DNA of 64,000 nucleotides, from positions 248,001 through 312,000 of the forward strand of contig NBIV01000031.1 in assembly GCA_003194525.1 (NCBI GenBank), in the 5' to 3' direction. The DNA is from Gracilariopsis chorda (taxonomy: Eukaryota; Rhodophyta; Florideophyceae; Gracilariales; Gracilariaceae). The notes under the pieces are model-generated. The model searched no databases and was not told the DNA's origin. It saw only the letters and a list, made by a program, of their open reading frames with translations. Shown piece after piece: positions 10,703 through 21,600 of the stretch. A program made the translations under genes and the position numbers. Position 1 is the stretch's first letter, and each line of letters starts with the position of its first letter.

Positions 10703-13226
10703 GGCGGTCAGTAATAACCGAAAGCTTTAAGAAGGTTCCTTCAAAAAGGATCATATCAAACTTCCTTCCCAAAATAAAGTTCGATACAGACAATCAGAGC
10801 AACATTGCAAGACTTTTCCAAAGCCTTTTAAAAGACTCACCACATGGAATCCAATTTCTTGAACGACTCAAAAAGAGAGTTAGGTCTCTCGTACTCTCGC
10901 ATGAAGATATTGCTAAACACGACAATATCCCTAGGCAATTAGAGAAGAAGATGGAAAGCATGGTAATTGCTCTGAAAAATGCTAGAAACCCAATTGTTCG
11001 AGTAGGTCGCACAATTTAGTACGAAGACGGAACAAAACCAGAACTCGAAGCATTCATAGACCCATACAAATCACATCTATACGCCCGCAGAGTATTGCCA
11101 GGCGATATCATGTTCAGTCATAATTTACATCAGAACCAAGGAGACCCCAAAGCATCCGAAGACAGGGAAGCAGCTGAGACCGAAGACCACACCGCAAAAT
11201 CACCCAATAAATCCATCGCTGACAGTGGAGAACAAACGAGATTCAATCTGGGAGATGGAAAAGAACCAAAAAATCTTCCTCAATTGGACACAACGAGCAA
11301 TTCCAAGCAGTTGCCTCTACAGTCCAAAATCTTAATCAAAGATGACGAAATCACAAAAGCTTCGCCAAAGAGAATAAAGCATTCAAAGCAACCTCAACAC
11401 CAGAGCGAAAACTGGAACCCATCCAAAGACGAGCTGAAACTGGATAACCTATTGAAGGCCATATCTTCGATGAACACGAGATTTGACTCAGTACTTGATG
11501 AAAACATCAAAAGAATGAACACATTCTTTGATGAACGATTGCACGAGGTCAATCGGAAGATGGAGGATGCGATGCACAAGAAGTCCGTCAAGATCCGAAG
11601 GCTATCACAAAATTCGGACACCCGATTCCGTCGCATGGAACGAAAACTGGGGACAGAACAAACACTGGTCAACGTCAAAATCCCTCCATCTGAGGGTCCA
11701 AGAGCCAATAGGTCACACCGCCAATAGAGAGATTCTGGTGGCAAGTACACATTCAAAACCGGAATACCTCACTGGATCCCACTTGAAGGCAACGAAAACA
11801 CCTAGAAGGCCTCAGCCCCACCGCGAACCAGCGACAATGTCCAACAGCTTAACTGCGAGCATGAAAACATGCCACCGCATTCGAGTAATGTGTCTCCCGA
11901 TATCAATCAAAACCATACCAAGAACAACGAATGGAATCAGAATCCTCGGAATCATACCAATACCGAACAAAACCGTGTACCGGACGCTCCGCAAGTGAAT
12001 CCATCTTTCGCCTCGGTATCATCCGGATACAACCGCATGACAGCTCGACTGCGCAACATAGTCAACTCTGGACACCGCGCTAATAAACAGGAGGAAAAAC
12101 TGACGAAAATGATACAGAAGGCCTCATCCACGATATCTCAAGTATTTCGCGATAAGAGATTCAAAGGCCTCCCACATGAATCATGGGTGGAATTCATCAA
12201 AAGGTACGAAAGGACAGCATTCCTCACATGCTTCTTGACTGCGGACGAAGCATTGATCTCATTACCAACCGTGCTCGACGAAGGAGCCGAAATGTTCTTC
12301 TCCGACCATGTTGCAAACCAATGCATGAACTTCGAAAATGCCAAGCAACTGATGGCCGACAAGTACCATGATGCCACTTACCAGATAAGAGTTCTCGACA
12401 AATTACGGGACGTCAAACTCAAACATTACCTGAGTAACAGCAAATCATTAGAACAAAGCTTCAACGAAATGGTCGTTGACATTGAAAAAATGGCCATCCA
12501 CATCCCAAGATACTTCCAAGACGACCATAGTAAGCGAGAATTTCTCGTCAATGCGATCAGGGGACAAGAATGGGCACGCCCCAAGATGGAAGGACGGCCA
12601 GAATACATTGAGACATTCACACAGCTCTGCAAGCAACTCACCTACAGAGTGCAGAAACACTGCAAATGGCTCACAGACTCTGGCCGTATCGATCACTTTG
12701 CTCCACTCCACAATTCCGTATCGTCTAGCAATCCATCCCCATCCAAAGACCCCTTCTCATCGGAAGAACCAGTGTGCATTCTTTACAACAACCCACGTTA
12801 CGGACGCCCAGTTAACGTTCGATCCAAACCATGGAGAAAGCGGAATGCACAAAACCAGAGGACAAACAGTGGATGCTTTGTTTGTGGTTAAAAGAACGAC
12901 TGGAAACGTGACTGCCCAAAGCGCTCCAAAGTGCGGAACGTATTTAACACGCTGATCGCGCAAGCGGAATATGACGACGCCATTGACAACATTAGTCAAT
13001 CTGTACGCGCTCTAATTGCGGAGTACGAAGATAGTAACAACGACGACGGCAACGACAAAAACGTCGTCGAAACGTTACTCACTCATGGATCCACAGAGAA
13101 CGCAAACTCCACATCCACGGGTATTAACACACCAAACGCAGCCGATGAGCTCGAGACGCTCCTGACCTCAAACAAAAACGCTCACATGAAATCTCAGAAC
13201 GACCTAGATTTTTCAAGGGAGGATTG
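10703..13226 (+). pseudogene. C1 copia gag, degenerate
   Basis: One long frame (codons starting at positions congruent to 1 mod 3) can be read from about 10703 to the A1 insertion point. It is broken by TAG at 11017, 11725 and 11803 and TAA at 12889. The C-terminal part ends in a nucleocapsid-like zinc knuckle, CFVCG then KNDWKRDC, where the expected His is Asp and a stop lies inside the knuckle. The central part (11869-12888) is rich in helix-forming, charged residues typical of capsid. No ATG precedes the first conserved stretch, so the original start is lost or lies in another frame. Confidence 0.75.
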
Positions 13227-14032
13227 TGAAGTGCAACGCCCTCAGGGAGGGATTCTGGGTACTTGAACGCTTTCCCGATATTATCGGTTGTGTAGTGTGT
13301 ATATGAACTACGCCCCACAATGGTGGGTATGGACACGTGGGACACGGTTTTGGGTCAATTGGCGGTTGGCCACAGTAGTGGATGTTGCCACGGAATGTGG
13401 AGTATTTTAGTTAATTTTATTTATTATTTTCACACCCATTTCTGGGAAGCTAGTACTTAGTGCGACGGCGCACTGCCGTCGCACCAGTAAACCTTCCCCA
13501 ACAAGGGACCCCAACCTGGGGAATTGGCTCTGAGCTTTACCGCCTCCGCGTGTTCTCAACTCCTCCTTGGAGGGAAGCACCGTAGTGTACGGAAGTTCAC
13601 CCCCCTTGCACATCTAAAGGAGACCCATCATTGGGAGTACTAATTGTTCCAAGTGTCTTGGTGTTTCGCCCTGTATAGGGTTATTGTTACCGGCATCGCC
13701 GTATTTGTTCGTCGCACTCGCGACCCACTTCGTCCTTCCTCTTTCCCCTTTTTAGGGTAGCACCTCCCGCTATCCGCGGCCCTCGTGTGCGCATCCGCTC
13801 ACACACCCCCACTCACGTGGAAACATACCTCTACTGAGGATCACACCCCGCTCACGCGGATACCGATTCTTCGCCTTCACCTCCCTGCGCGAGTCGCGAC
13901 AGGTGTCCCTGGTCTTACAAACCGGCTTCGCCGTGACACCTCTGGGAGGGCTCTACCCAACTGGGTTCACCTCGTGAGAGGAAGATCCCGGACGTCTTTC
14001 GGTGTTTTTCCCCTTTGGGGCATTGCACCACA
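13227..14032 (+). repeat. A1 5' LTR
   Basis: An 806-bp LTR starting TGAAGTGCAACGCC and ending CATTGCACCACA. It contains many tiny perfect hairpins and one 10-bp hairpin (13460-13484). It carries the markers GGGTCAATT and CACTCACGTGG, shared with the A1 3' LTR and different from A2. Confidence 0.95.
13460..13484. promoter_or_regulatory. 10-bp perfect hairpin in family A LTR
   Basis: GTGCGACGGC (13460-13469), loop GCACT, then GCCGTCGCAC (13475-13484). It is present in all four family A LTR copies. Its position near an A/T-rich stretch (about 13410-13430) suggests a transcription start or leader structure, but function is unproven. Confidence 0.7.
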
Positions 14033-14035
14033 AAG

Positions 14036-14056
14036 TGGTCTCCCGACCTAGAATCG
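14036..14056 (+). promoter_or_regulatory. A1 primer-binding site (tRNA 3' end)
   Basis: TGGTCTCCCGACCTAGAATCG begins 3 bases after the LTR. Its complement reads as a T-arm, acceptor strand and CCA end of a tRNA. The implied C1-G72 pair with A73 is the eukaryotic tRNA-Tyr identity pattern, so tRNA-Tyr is the likely primer (inference). Confidence 0.8.
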
Positions 14057-14137
14057 GTTTTTGTTTTCCCTCTTACGAGGTTTGTTTTTATTTACCGGAA
14101 GTTCCGTGATCGTTTCCCGTCGTAACGGTATTTTCTC

Positions 14138-15564
14138 ATGTCGAGAAATCCCTCCGACGCGGAGCCAGTGGTTACGCGTAGTCGCTCCCGCGACAACGCA
14201 GACACTTCCGAAGTTCGGTTCGTACCCCGTATCCCTATACGGACAAGTTCCAGCCGTGCTGGCGCCGCTTCATCGCGGAACGATACCCCCGACCGGGAAC
14301 CCCGGAACCTCCTTTTGCCCTCGTTATCACCCCCGCAGGGGAATGCAGCATCGACTCCGGCTGTTGCCGCAGTGCCCCAGGCACCCCGGCCTGCTCCCGC
14401 TGTCGCGGCTTCAAGCCCCCGTGGAACGGGCGATAACACCCCCCAGGGGACTTCCCTGGAATCCCAGGTCCGCGCTCTGTGGACCGCCCATGACACCCTT
14501 GTAGGGGAACTAAAATCCCTCCAAGAGGTGGTCTCGGCAACCCCCGTAAAGGAGGTCGCCGAGGAGCTCCGTATTTTACGGTCTGACGTCAACTCCGTGT
14601 TGGAGAGTTTGGGACAACCCGCCGCCTTCATCGAAGGAGTTGAAGCCCGATTTGATCGGATTGGTGCCCGCCTGGGGACGCTGGAGCAGTTCGTCCCCAT
14701 GGACAAACCAACCCCGGGTGATCCGGTCAACGGGGCATCGCACAACGACCAGCTTTCTGTGAAGAAGAAACGCCGTCACCGACGGAAACATCACCGAAAA
14801 TATTCGGACTCCGATTCTTCGACATCGTCGGACTCACCCCGAAATCATTCGGTTAGCTCGAGCTCCTCGGACTCCGACTCGGAGGACGAGAAGCGAGGCT
14901 ACTCCTCCCGCTCGAAGCGGTCATCGGCCACTGAAGCTGTGGTCCGAACCCGCCAGAAGGGGAGAAGACACCCCGGTCTCCGGGAATTGAAACCGACAAA
15001 CCCGGATTACCGGAAGCTTTTATCATACCGGTACTACCGGCTTGAAGATTCGTCACTTGGACGTACGCCCCGTGGTACGGGAAAAGTGCGAGAATGCATT
15101 AAGCGAATGCAGCTCTCGCTCCGCAACCAGTATTTTACTGGAGAGGACCCAGTCCTAGTACTGGATTTCCTATCCCGCTTTGTAGCGGAGGCCGATATCC
15201 TCGGTATGAATGAGGGACAAGCCTATTTGGCTTTACCGTATTTCTTACGGGGAGTGGCGGAGGACCAATACACCTCTGTCAGAGGATCTTCTCGCGCCTC
15301 CGAGGGAGGAGTTACTTGCTGGCCGGAGGCTGTGCAGTATCTTCTGCGCTCCTACGCCACCAACACCGCTATTCAGCAGGCTATCCTCGCTTTGCGAGAT
15401 ACACGCCAGCGTGCTGGAAAGACCGAGACCGATTACTCGGTGCGCCTTAACAAGGCTTTCCACAGATGTGGTAACGTATACCCCGCTGGGGAGCGCAGTA
15501 CCATGTTCATTGATGGTCTTGACCCGGCAATCCGGAGTTTAGTTACCCGTTATCGGGAGGACAA
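14138..15564 (+). pseudogene. A1 gag, 5' part, interrupted by A2
   Basis: Starts at ATG 14138 (MSRNPSDAEP) and matches A2 gag nearly identically for 475 codons. The A2 LTR then interrupts the frame in the Lys codon of YREDK. The target duplication GACAA is at 15560-15564 and 26021-26025. The remaining gag resumes at 26026. The apparent extra codons beyond 15564 are LTR sequence. Confidence 0.95.
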
Positions 15565-16370
15565 TGAAGTGCAACGCCCTCAGGGAGGGATTCTGGGTAC
15601 TTGAACGCTTTCCCGATATTATCGGTTGTGTAGTGTGTATATGAACTACGCCCCACAATGGTGGGTATGGACACGTGGGACACGGTTTTGGGGCAATTGG
15701 CGGTTGGCCACAGTAGTGGATGTTGCCACGGAATGCGGAGTATTTTAGTTAATTTTATTTATTATTTTCACACCCATTTCTGGGAAGCTAGTACTTAGTG
15801 CGACGGCGCACTGCCGTCGCACCAGTAAACCTTCCCCAACAAGGGACCCCAACCTGGGGAATTGGCTCTGAGCTTTACCGCCTCCGCGTGTTCTCAACTC
15901 CTCCTTGGAGGGAAGCACCGTAGTGTACGGAAGTTCACCCCCCTTGCACATCTAAAGGAGACCCATCATTGGGAGTACTAATTGTTCCAAGTGTCTTGGT
16001 GTTTCGCCCTGTATAGGGTTATTGTTACCGGCATCGCCGTATTTGTTCGTCGCTCTCGCGACCCACTTCGTCCTTCCTCTTTCCCCTTTTTAGGGTAGCA
16101 CCTCCCGCTATCCGCGGCCCTCGTGTGCGCATCCGCTCACACACCCCCACTTACGTGGAAACATACCTCTACTGAGGATCACGCCCCGCTCACGCGGATA
16201 CCGATTCTTCGCCTTCACCTCCGTGCGCGAGTCGCGACAGGTGTCCCTGGTCTTACAAACCGGCTTCGCCGTGACACCTCTGGGAGGGCTCTACCCAACT
16301 GGGTTCACCTCGTGAGAGGAAGATCCCGGACGTCTTTCGGTGTTTTTCCCCTTTGGGGCATTGCACCACA
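15565..16370 (+). repeat. A2 5' LTR
   Basis: 806 bp with the same ends as the A1 LTRs. It is followed by the same primer-binding site (about 16374-16394). Private changes relative to the other copies include GCGGAG at about 15737 and CTCCGTGCG at about 16222. Confidence 0.95.
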
Positions 16371-16373
16371 AAG

Positions 16374-16394
16374 TGGTCTCCCGACCTAGAATCG
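16374..16394 (+). promoter_or_regulatory. A2 primer-binding site
   Basis: Identical to the A1 site: it starts TGGTCTCCCGACC three bases after the LTR, complementary to a CCA-ending tRNA. Confidence 0.8.
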
Positions 16395-16475
16395 GTTTTT
16401 GTTTTCCCTCTTACGAGGTTTGTTTTCATTCACCGGAAGTTCCGTGATCGTTTCCCGTCGTAACGGTATTTTCTC

Positions 16476-18650
16476 ATGTCGAGAAATCCCTCCGACGCGG
16501 AGCCAGTGGTTACGCGTAGTCGCTCCCGCGACAACGCGGACTCTTCCGAAGTTCGGTTCGTACCCCGTATCCCTATACGGACAAGTTCCAGCCGTGCTGG
16601 CGCCGCTTCATCGCGGAATGATACCCCCGACCGGGAACCCCGGAACCTCCTTTTGCCCTCGTTATCACCCCCGCAGGGGAATGCAGCATCGACTCCGGCT
16701 GTTGCCGCAGTGCCCCAGGCACCCCGGCCTGCTCCCGCTGTCGCGGCTTCAAGCCCCCGTGGAACGGGCGATAACACCCCCCAGGGGACTTCCCTGGAAT
16801 CCCAGGTCCGCGCTCTGTGGACCGCCCATGACACCCTTGTAGGGGAACTAAAATCCCTCCAAGAGGTGGTCTCGGCAACCCCCGTAAAGGAGGTCGCCGA
16901 GGAGCTCCGTATTTTACGGTCTGACGTCAACTCCGTGTTGGAGAGTTTGGGACAACCCGCCGCCTTCATCGAAGGAGTTGAAGCCCGATTTGATCGGATT
17001 GGTGCCCGCCTGGGGACGCTGGAGCAGTTCGTCCCCATGGACAAACCAACCCCGGGTGATCCGGTCAACGAGGCATCGCACAACGACCAGCTTTCTGTGA
17101 AGAAGAAACGCCGTCACCGACGGAAACACCACCGAAAATATTCGGACTCCGATTCTTCGACATCTTCGGACTCATCCCGAAACCATTCGGTTAGCTCTCA
17201 CTCCTCGGACTCCGACTCGGAGGACGAGAAGCGAGGCTACTCCTCCCGCTCGAAGCGGTCATCGGCCACTGAAGCTGTGGTCCGAACCCGCCAGAAGGGG
17301 AGAAGACACCCCGGTCTCCGGGAATTGAAACCGACAAACCCGGATTATCGGAAGCTTTTATCATACCGGTACTACCGGCTTGAAGATTCGTCACTTGGAC
17401 GTACGCCCCGTGGTACGGGAAAGGTGCGAGAATGCATTAAGCGAATGCAGCTCTCGCTCCGCAACCAGTATTTTACTGGAGAGGACCCAGTCCTAGTACT
17501 GGATTTCCTATCCCGCTTTGTAGCGGAGGCCGATATCCTCGGTATGAATGAGGGACAAGCCTATTTGGCTTTACCGTATTTCTTACGGGGAGTGGCCGAG
17601 GACCAATACACCTCTGTCCGAGGATCTTCTCGCGCCTCCGAGGGAGGAGTTACTTGCTGGCCGGAGGCTGTGCAGTATCTTCTGCGCTCCTACGCCACCA
17701 ACACCGCTATTCAGCAGGCTATCCTCGCTTTGCGAGATACACGCCAGCGTGCTGGAAAGACCGAGACCGATTACTCGGTGCGCCTTAACAAGGCTTTCCA
17801 CAGATGTGGTAACGTATACCCCGCTGGGGAGCGCAGTACCATGTTCATTGATGGTCTTGACCCGGCAATCCGGAGTTTAGTTACCCGTTATCGGGAGGAC
17901 AAGCGAAGGATCACCTACCTCGAGCTGGTCCAACACGCTCGAGCGGAAGGGGATGCACTTCGTGCAAGAACTCCGAACAATCGGTCTAAATCCGCCAAGG
18001 CGTTGTTGCTGGAAAGCGAAGCTTCCTCTCTCCCGCTCACCGCGGATGGGAACCCTGGACAGGGATTTGATACCGTGCATTTAGCGCAGGGGGATGGTGT
18101 GTCGATACCCACCAGTGAGTTGCCTTCAACGACGGAGATGGCCCATGATACGGGAACAGAAGATCCCGTTCTATACGGTGGTAACAGTCGGGTTCAACCC
18201 CAACGACTCCCGTTTTCAAACGGTCAATCCCGTTATCAACGGCCTGGATGGACTGACACCCGCCCTGCGGTTCGCTTCTCCGATACTCGGAATAATAATC
18301 CGCGTGTCGCGGTGCTGGCTCTCATTTGCCACCTGTGCTATGCCCATGGCCATACCTCTCCTCAGTGTATTTGTTCACTGAAGGATATGGCCAAGGTGGT
18401 GGCAAATTATGAGGCCCTCACTCCAGAGGAGAAACGTTCCGTCCCGACGGCTTCCTACCTCCGTGCTAAAACGGACTTTTCTCACGCCCTACCACAGACC
18501 CCGCGTGCGCGGCAAGCTTCATACACCCCGATTCGGGAGATCACGCAACCATCCGTTGCAACCCCCGCTTATGCGGATAGAAACCCCCGTCAACGGGATG
18601 AAGCACTCGTTGTCGAGGAAACCAACCCACCGCCGAAGGCGGAAAACTAA
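16476..18650 (+). CDS. gag: A2 Gag polyprotein (724 aa), intact
   Basis: Structural capsid/nucleocapsid protein of the chromovirus. The ATG at 16476 gives 724 residues. The N-terminal 200 residues are Pro/Ser/Ala-rich. Residues 208-252 form a strongly basic then Ser/Asp/Glu-rich low-complexity stretch (KKKRRHRRKHHRK, then SDSDSSTSS). Residues 320-490 match a retrotransposon Gag capsid (FTGEDPVLVLDFLSRF; GLDPAIRSLVTRY). A CX2CX4HX4C zinc knuckle lies at residues 618-631 (CHLCYAHGHTSPQC). It ends in TAA at 18648-18650; pol follows in the -1 frame. It is the only full-length, uninterrupted gag in the window. Confidence 0.93.
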   Translation: MSRNPSDAEPVVTRSRSRDNADSSEVRFVPRIPIRTSSSRAGAASSRNDTPDREPRNLLLPSLSPPQGNAASTPAVAAVPQAPRPAPAVAASSPRGTGDNTPQGTSLESQVRALWTAHDTLVGELKSLQEVVSATPVKEVAEELRILRSDVNSVLESLGQPAAFIEGVEARFDRIGARLGTLEQFVPMDKPTPGDPVNEASHNDQLSVKKKRRHRRKHHRKYSDSDSSTSSDSSRNHSVSSHSSDSDSEDEKRGYSSRSKRSSATEAVVRTRQKGRRHPGLRELKPTNPDYRKLLSYRYYRLEDSSLGRTPRGTGKVRECIKRMQLSLRNQYFTGEDPVLVLDFLSRFVAEADILGMNEGQAYLALPYFLRGVAEDQYTSVRGSSRASEGGVTCWPEAVQYLLRSYATNTAIQQAILALRDTRQRAGKTETDYSVRLNKAFHRCGNVYPAGERSTMFIDGLDPAIRSLVTRYREDKRRITYLELVQHARAEGDALRARTPNNRSKSAKALLLESEASSLPLTADGNPGQGFDTVHLAQGDGVSIPTSELPSTTEMAHDTGTEDPVLYGGNSRVQPQRLPFSNGQSRYQRPGWTDTRPAVRFSDTRNNNPRVAVLALICHLCYAHGHTSPQCICSLKDMAKVVANYEALTPEEKRSVPTASYLRAKTDFSHALPQTPRARQASYTPIREITQPSVATPAYADRNPRQRDEALVVEETNPPPKAEN

Positions 18651-21600
18651 CTGAGGGAGTCTCCCCTTTGGGAGAGGCGTCCTCAAAAACGAGGCTGTTG
18701 GCGCCCGAGGCGTCCTCGCCTCGCTCCCCGGTGAAAGTCCTCTCGAGGAAAGACACCGCTGACGCGGACTCTGCGCACCTCGGTGTGTTGCGTCGCCCGT
18801 GGATACGGAGTAAAAATCCCCGGATTCCCGGTAGAGTCTTGGTCTTGGCCAAGCGCAATTATAAGGTCTATGCCGACCTTGGCCTTGACCCCCAGTTTAT
18901 GGTGAGGTTTCTCACCGTCCTGGATACAGGTGCAGGCCCCAACTTTGTCGTGGAATCATTGTTACCCCCGCTTGTGCGGTCGCGTATCCGCTCTGACGCG
19001 GTCCCCGACATTTCGGATGCGAACAACAACCCGTTACAAACGGTGGGCACAGTGGACCTCGTCGTGAGACTTGGTACATCTGTGGTGAAGTTGGACTTCA
19101 TCGTTTGCCGTTCACTGGCAGCACCAGTCATACTGGGATGTGATTACTGCGACAGATTTGTCGACGCAATCAGGCCCCGCCTCAGGCGTGTAGAACTTGA
19201 CGACGGATCGTCGGTTCCGATTGTTCGCCGCCCGCTAAAGCGGTCCTCTCGGAAACAAGTTCCGCTCCCTGCTGCGCAGGAACCACCGCCCGCGTCCCGC
19301 GAGTCCACCAAGCTCCGCGTCGCTGCCTCGGTTTCTATACCGGCTGAGTCCCGAGTCTGGGTACAGGTAAATTCCCGTCAACACGGTCTTCGGGTTATAC
19401 AACCCCTCGCCTCGTTGTACGAGAAATCCCAGCTGGCGCTGGCTAATGGAATTGTCTCCATTTCCCCGGATGTTCCTTTCCGGATATTGGTTGCCAACCT
19501 TGGCAAACACCCCCAGTATCTGGTCAAACACCAAGTAATTGGGAGTGTAACCCCCCATCCTATGGGAATGCTGCCAACGAAGATGACAGCCGCCGATGTA
19601 CTCGGAGTTACCACCTCTTCTGAGGAGTTCACCCCGCCGTCCGAAGACGTCAAGTCTAAGGAGGGGGAGGAAACCGCTACTTCAGCGTCGAACATACCGA
19701 GTAACTCGGAATTGCGAACCACACCTGTTCCACAGGACAATGCTCCATCGAGCAATGACCGGATTGATCCGGAAAAAGCACTTGAAGCGCTGGACTTCAG
19801 CCACGTGCCAGAGTCGCACCGCGACAAACTCCGTACTATGTTACGGGAATTCACCACAATGTGGGATGGCTCGCTTGGCGAGATTGATGCAACGGAACAC
19901 CGGATCGATTTAATCCCCGGTGCGCGACCGGTTGCACAACCCCCTTACAGGGCAGGTCCGAAAGCTCGGGAAGAGGAACAGTCCCAGGTGGACAAGATGC
20001 TCCGCGCAGGTGTGATTGAGCCCGCTCAATCGCCCTGGGCATCCCCAGTTGTACTGGCTTTAAAGGCTGACGGAACCTGGAGGTTCTGTGTCGACTACCG
20101 CCGGCTCAATGCCGTGACTGTTAGGGACACGTACCCCATCCCTCGTATGGACGAGTGCATTGACTCCCTTGGAGACGCCACCGTGTTCACGGCCCTTGAT
20201 GCCAATTGGGGATATTGGCAAGTACCTGTCAGACAGGAGGATCGCGACAAAACCGCATTCACCTGCCATGCAGGAACGTACCGCTTCAAGCGGATGCCAT
20301 TTGGGTTAACCAACGCCCCCGCCACCTTTCAGCGTGCAGTAGATATCCTACTCAACCGCTTTAAGTGGCGGAGTTGTCTGGTCTACCTTGATGATATTAT
20401 CATCTTCTCCAACTCGTTGGACGACCATCTCACTCACGTCCGAGACGTGCTGACCGTACTCCGCGATGCGGGAATTACCCTCAAGTTGAGGAAATGCGAG
20501 TTTTTCACAGATACTGTGAAGTATCTGGGTCACATTATCCGTCCTGGACGGTTAGCGATCGAGAAAGCTCGAGTCAAATCCCTCGTTGAGGCGAAAGAAC
20601 CCCGTACTCAAACGGAACTGCGCTCCTTTCTGGGGCTAGTCAACGTCTATCGACGGTTTATCCCGAACTTTTCGGATACTGCAGCGCCCCTGAACGCGTT
20701 GTTGCGAAAGGGGAAACCCCCCAAAACTGGGAACATTTACGCCCGAGCAATCGGAAGCCTTTAACTCCTTGAAGGAGGCTGTCACATCAGCACCAATCCT
20801 ACATCTCCCAAAACTTGGGTTGCCATACTCCGTAGATACGGACTCGAGCGACTACCAAGTCGGGTGTGCTCTTTTTCAAACCACCCCCGAGGGGGAACGA
20901 CACCCAATTGGTTATTGGTCGCGCTCGCTCAATGTCCATGAGCGGAACTACTCCGTATCGGAGAAAGAGTGCCTCGCCGTCGTATGGGCGATGACCACTC
21001 TGCGCCCCTACCTTATGGGAGTCCATTTCACCGTGTACACGGATCATTCCTCACTGAGGTGGTTAATGAATATCTCCGACCCGTCGGGACGCCTCATGCG
21101 CTGGAGACTCCGCCTCGCGGAATATGACTTCCAAGTCATTTATAAAAAGGGCGCGCAGAACACCCAAGCCGACGCTCTGTCGCGTTTACCCACAAGTGGG
21201 GAGGCACTCCCAACGGAGGATGATGAAGTCCCATGTTTCATGGCAATGGACCCGGATGATCCGGAATGTGCCGTCGAGGCTGAGCCAGAAAACTGGGACG
21301 AAGATGCTGACTTCGACTACCTACTCGCATCGCGAGATGATTCTGAGAAACCCATACCGGAAAATTATGTACCGGTTGAGACCGAGGAAATGATCCGAGA
21401 ACAATTCGGGGACCCCTTCTGTACAAGGATACGTGCACGCCTCAACGGCGGAGTGAACCTCCCCTTCGGGGTGAACGACATTGGTTACCTCGTGAGGACC
21501 GTCGAGGCTACCCCACAAGTTGTGGTACCGCACACGCTACAGAAGCGGATATTGCACCTTTCGCATTACCCGAAACTCGGGGGACACTCCGGTGGGAGGA

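Noticed and set aside
13407-13613. A 68-codon minus-strand frame repeated four times (also 15745, 25394, 34565)
   Set aside because: It lies inside the LTR and is repeated only because the LTR is. No ATG context or domain supports a gene.
14092-14745. Long minus-strand frame of 217 codons opposite gag (also at 16430)
   Set aside because: It is the shadow of gag in a GC-rich, codon-biased region, not carried beyond gag in either element, and shows no domain.
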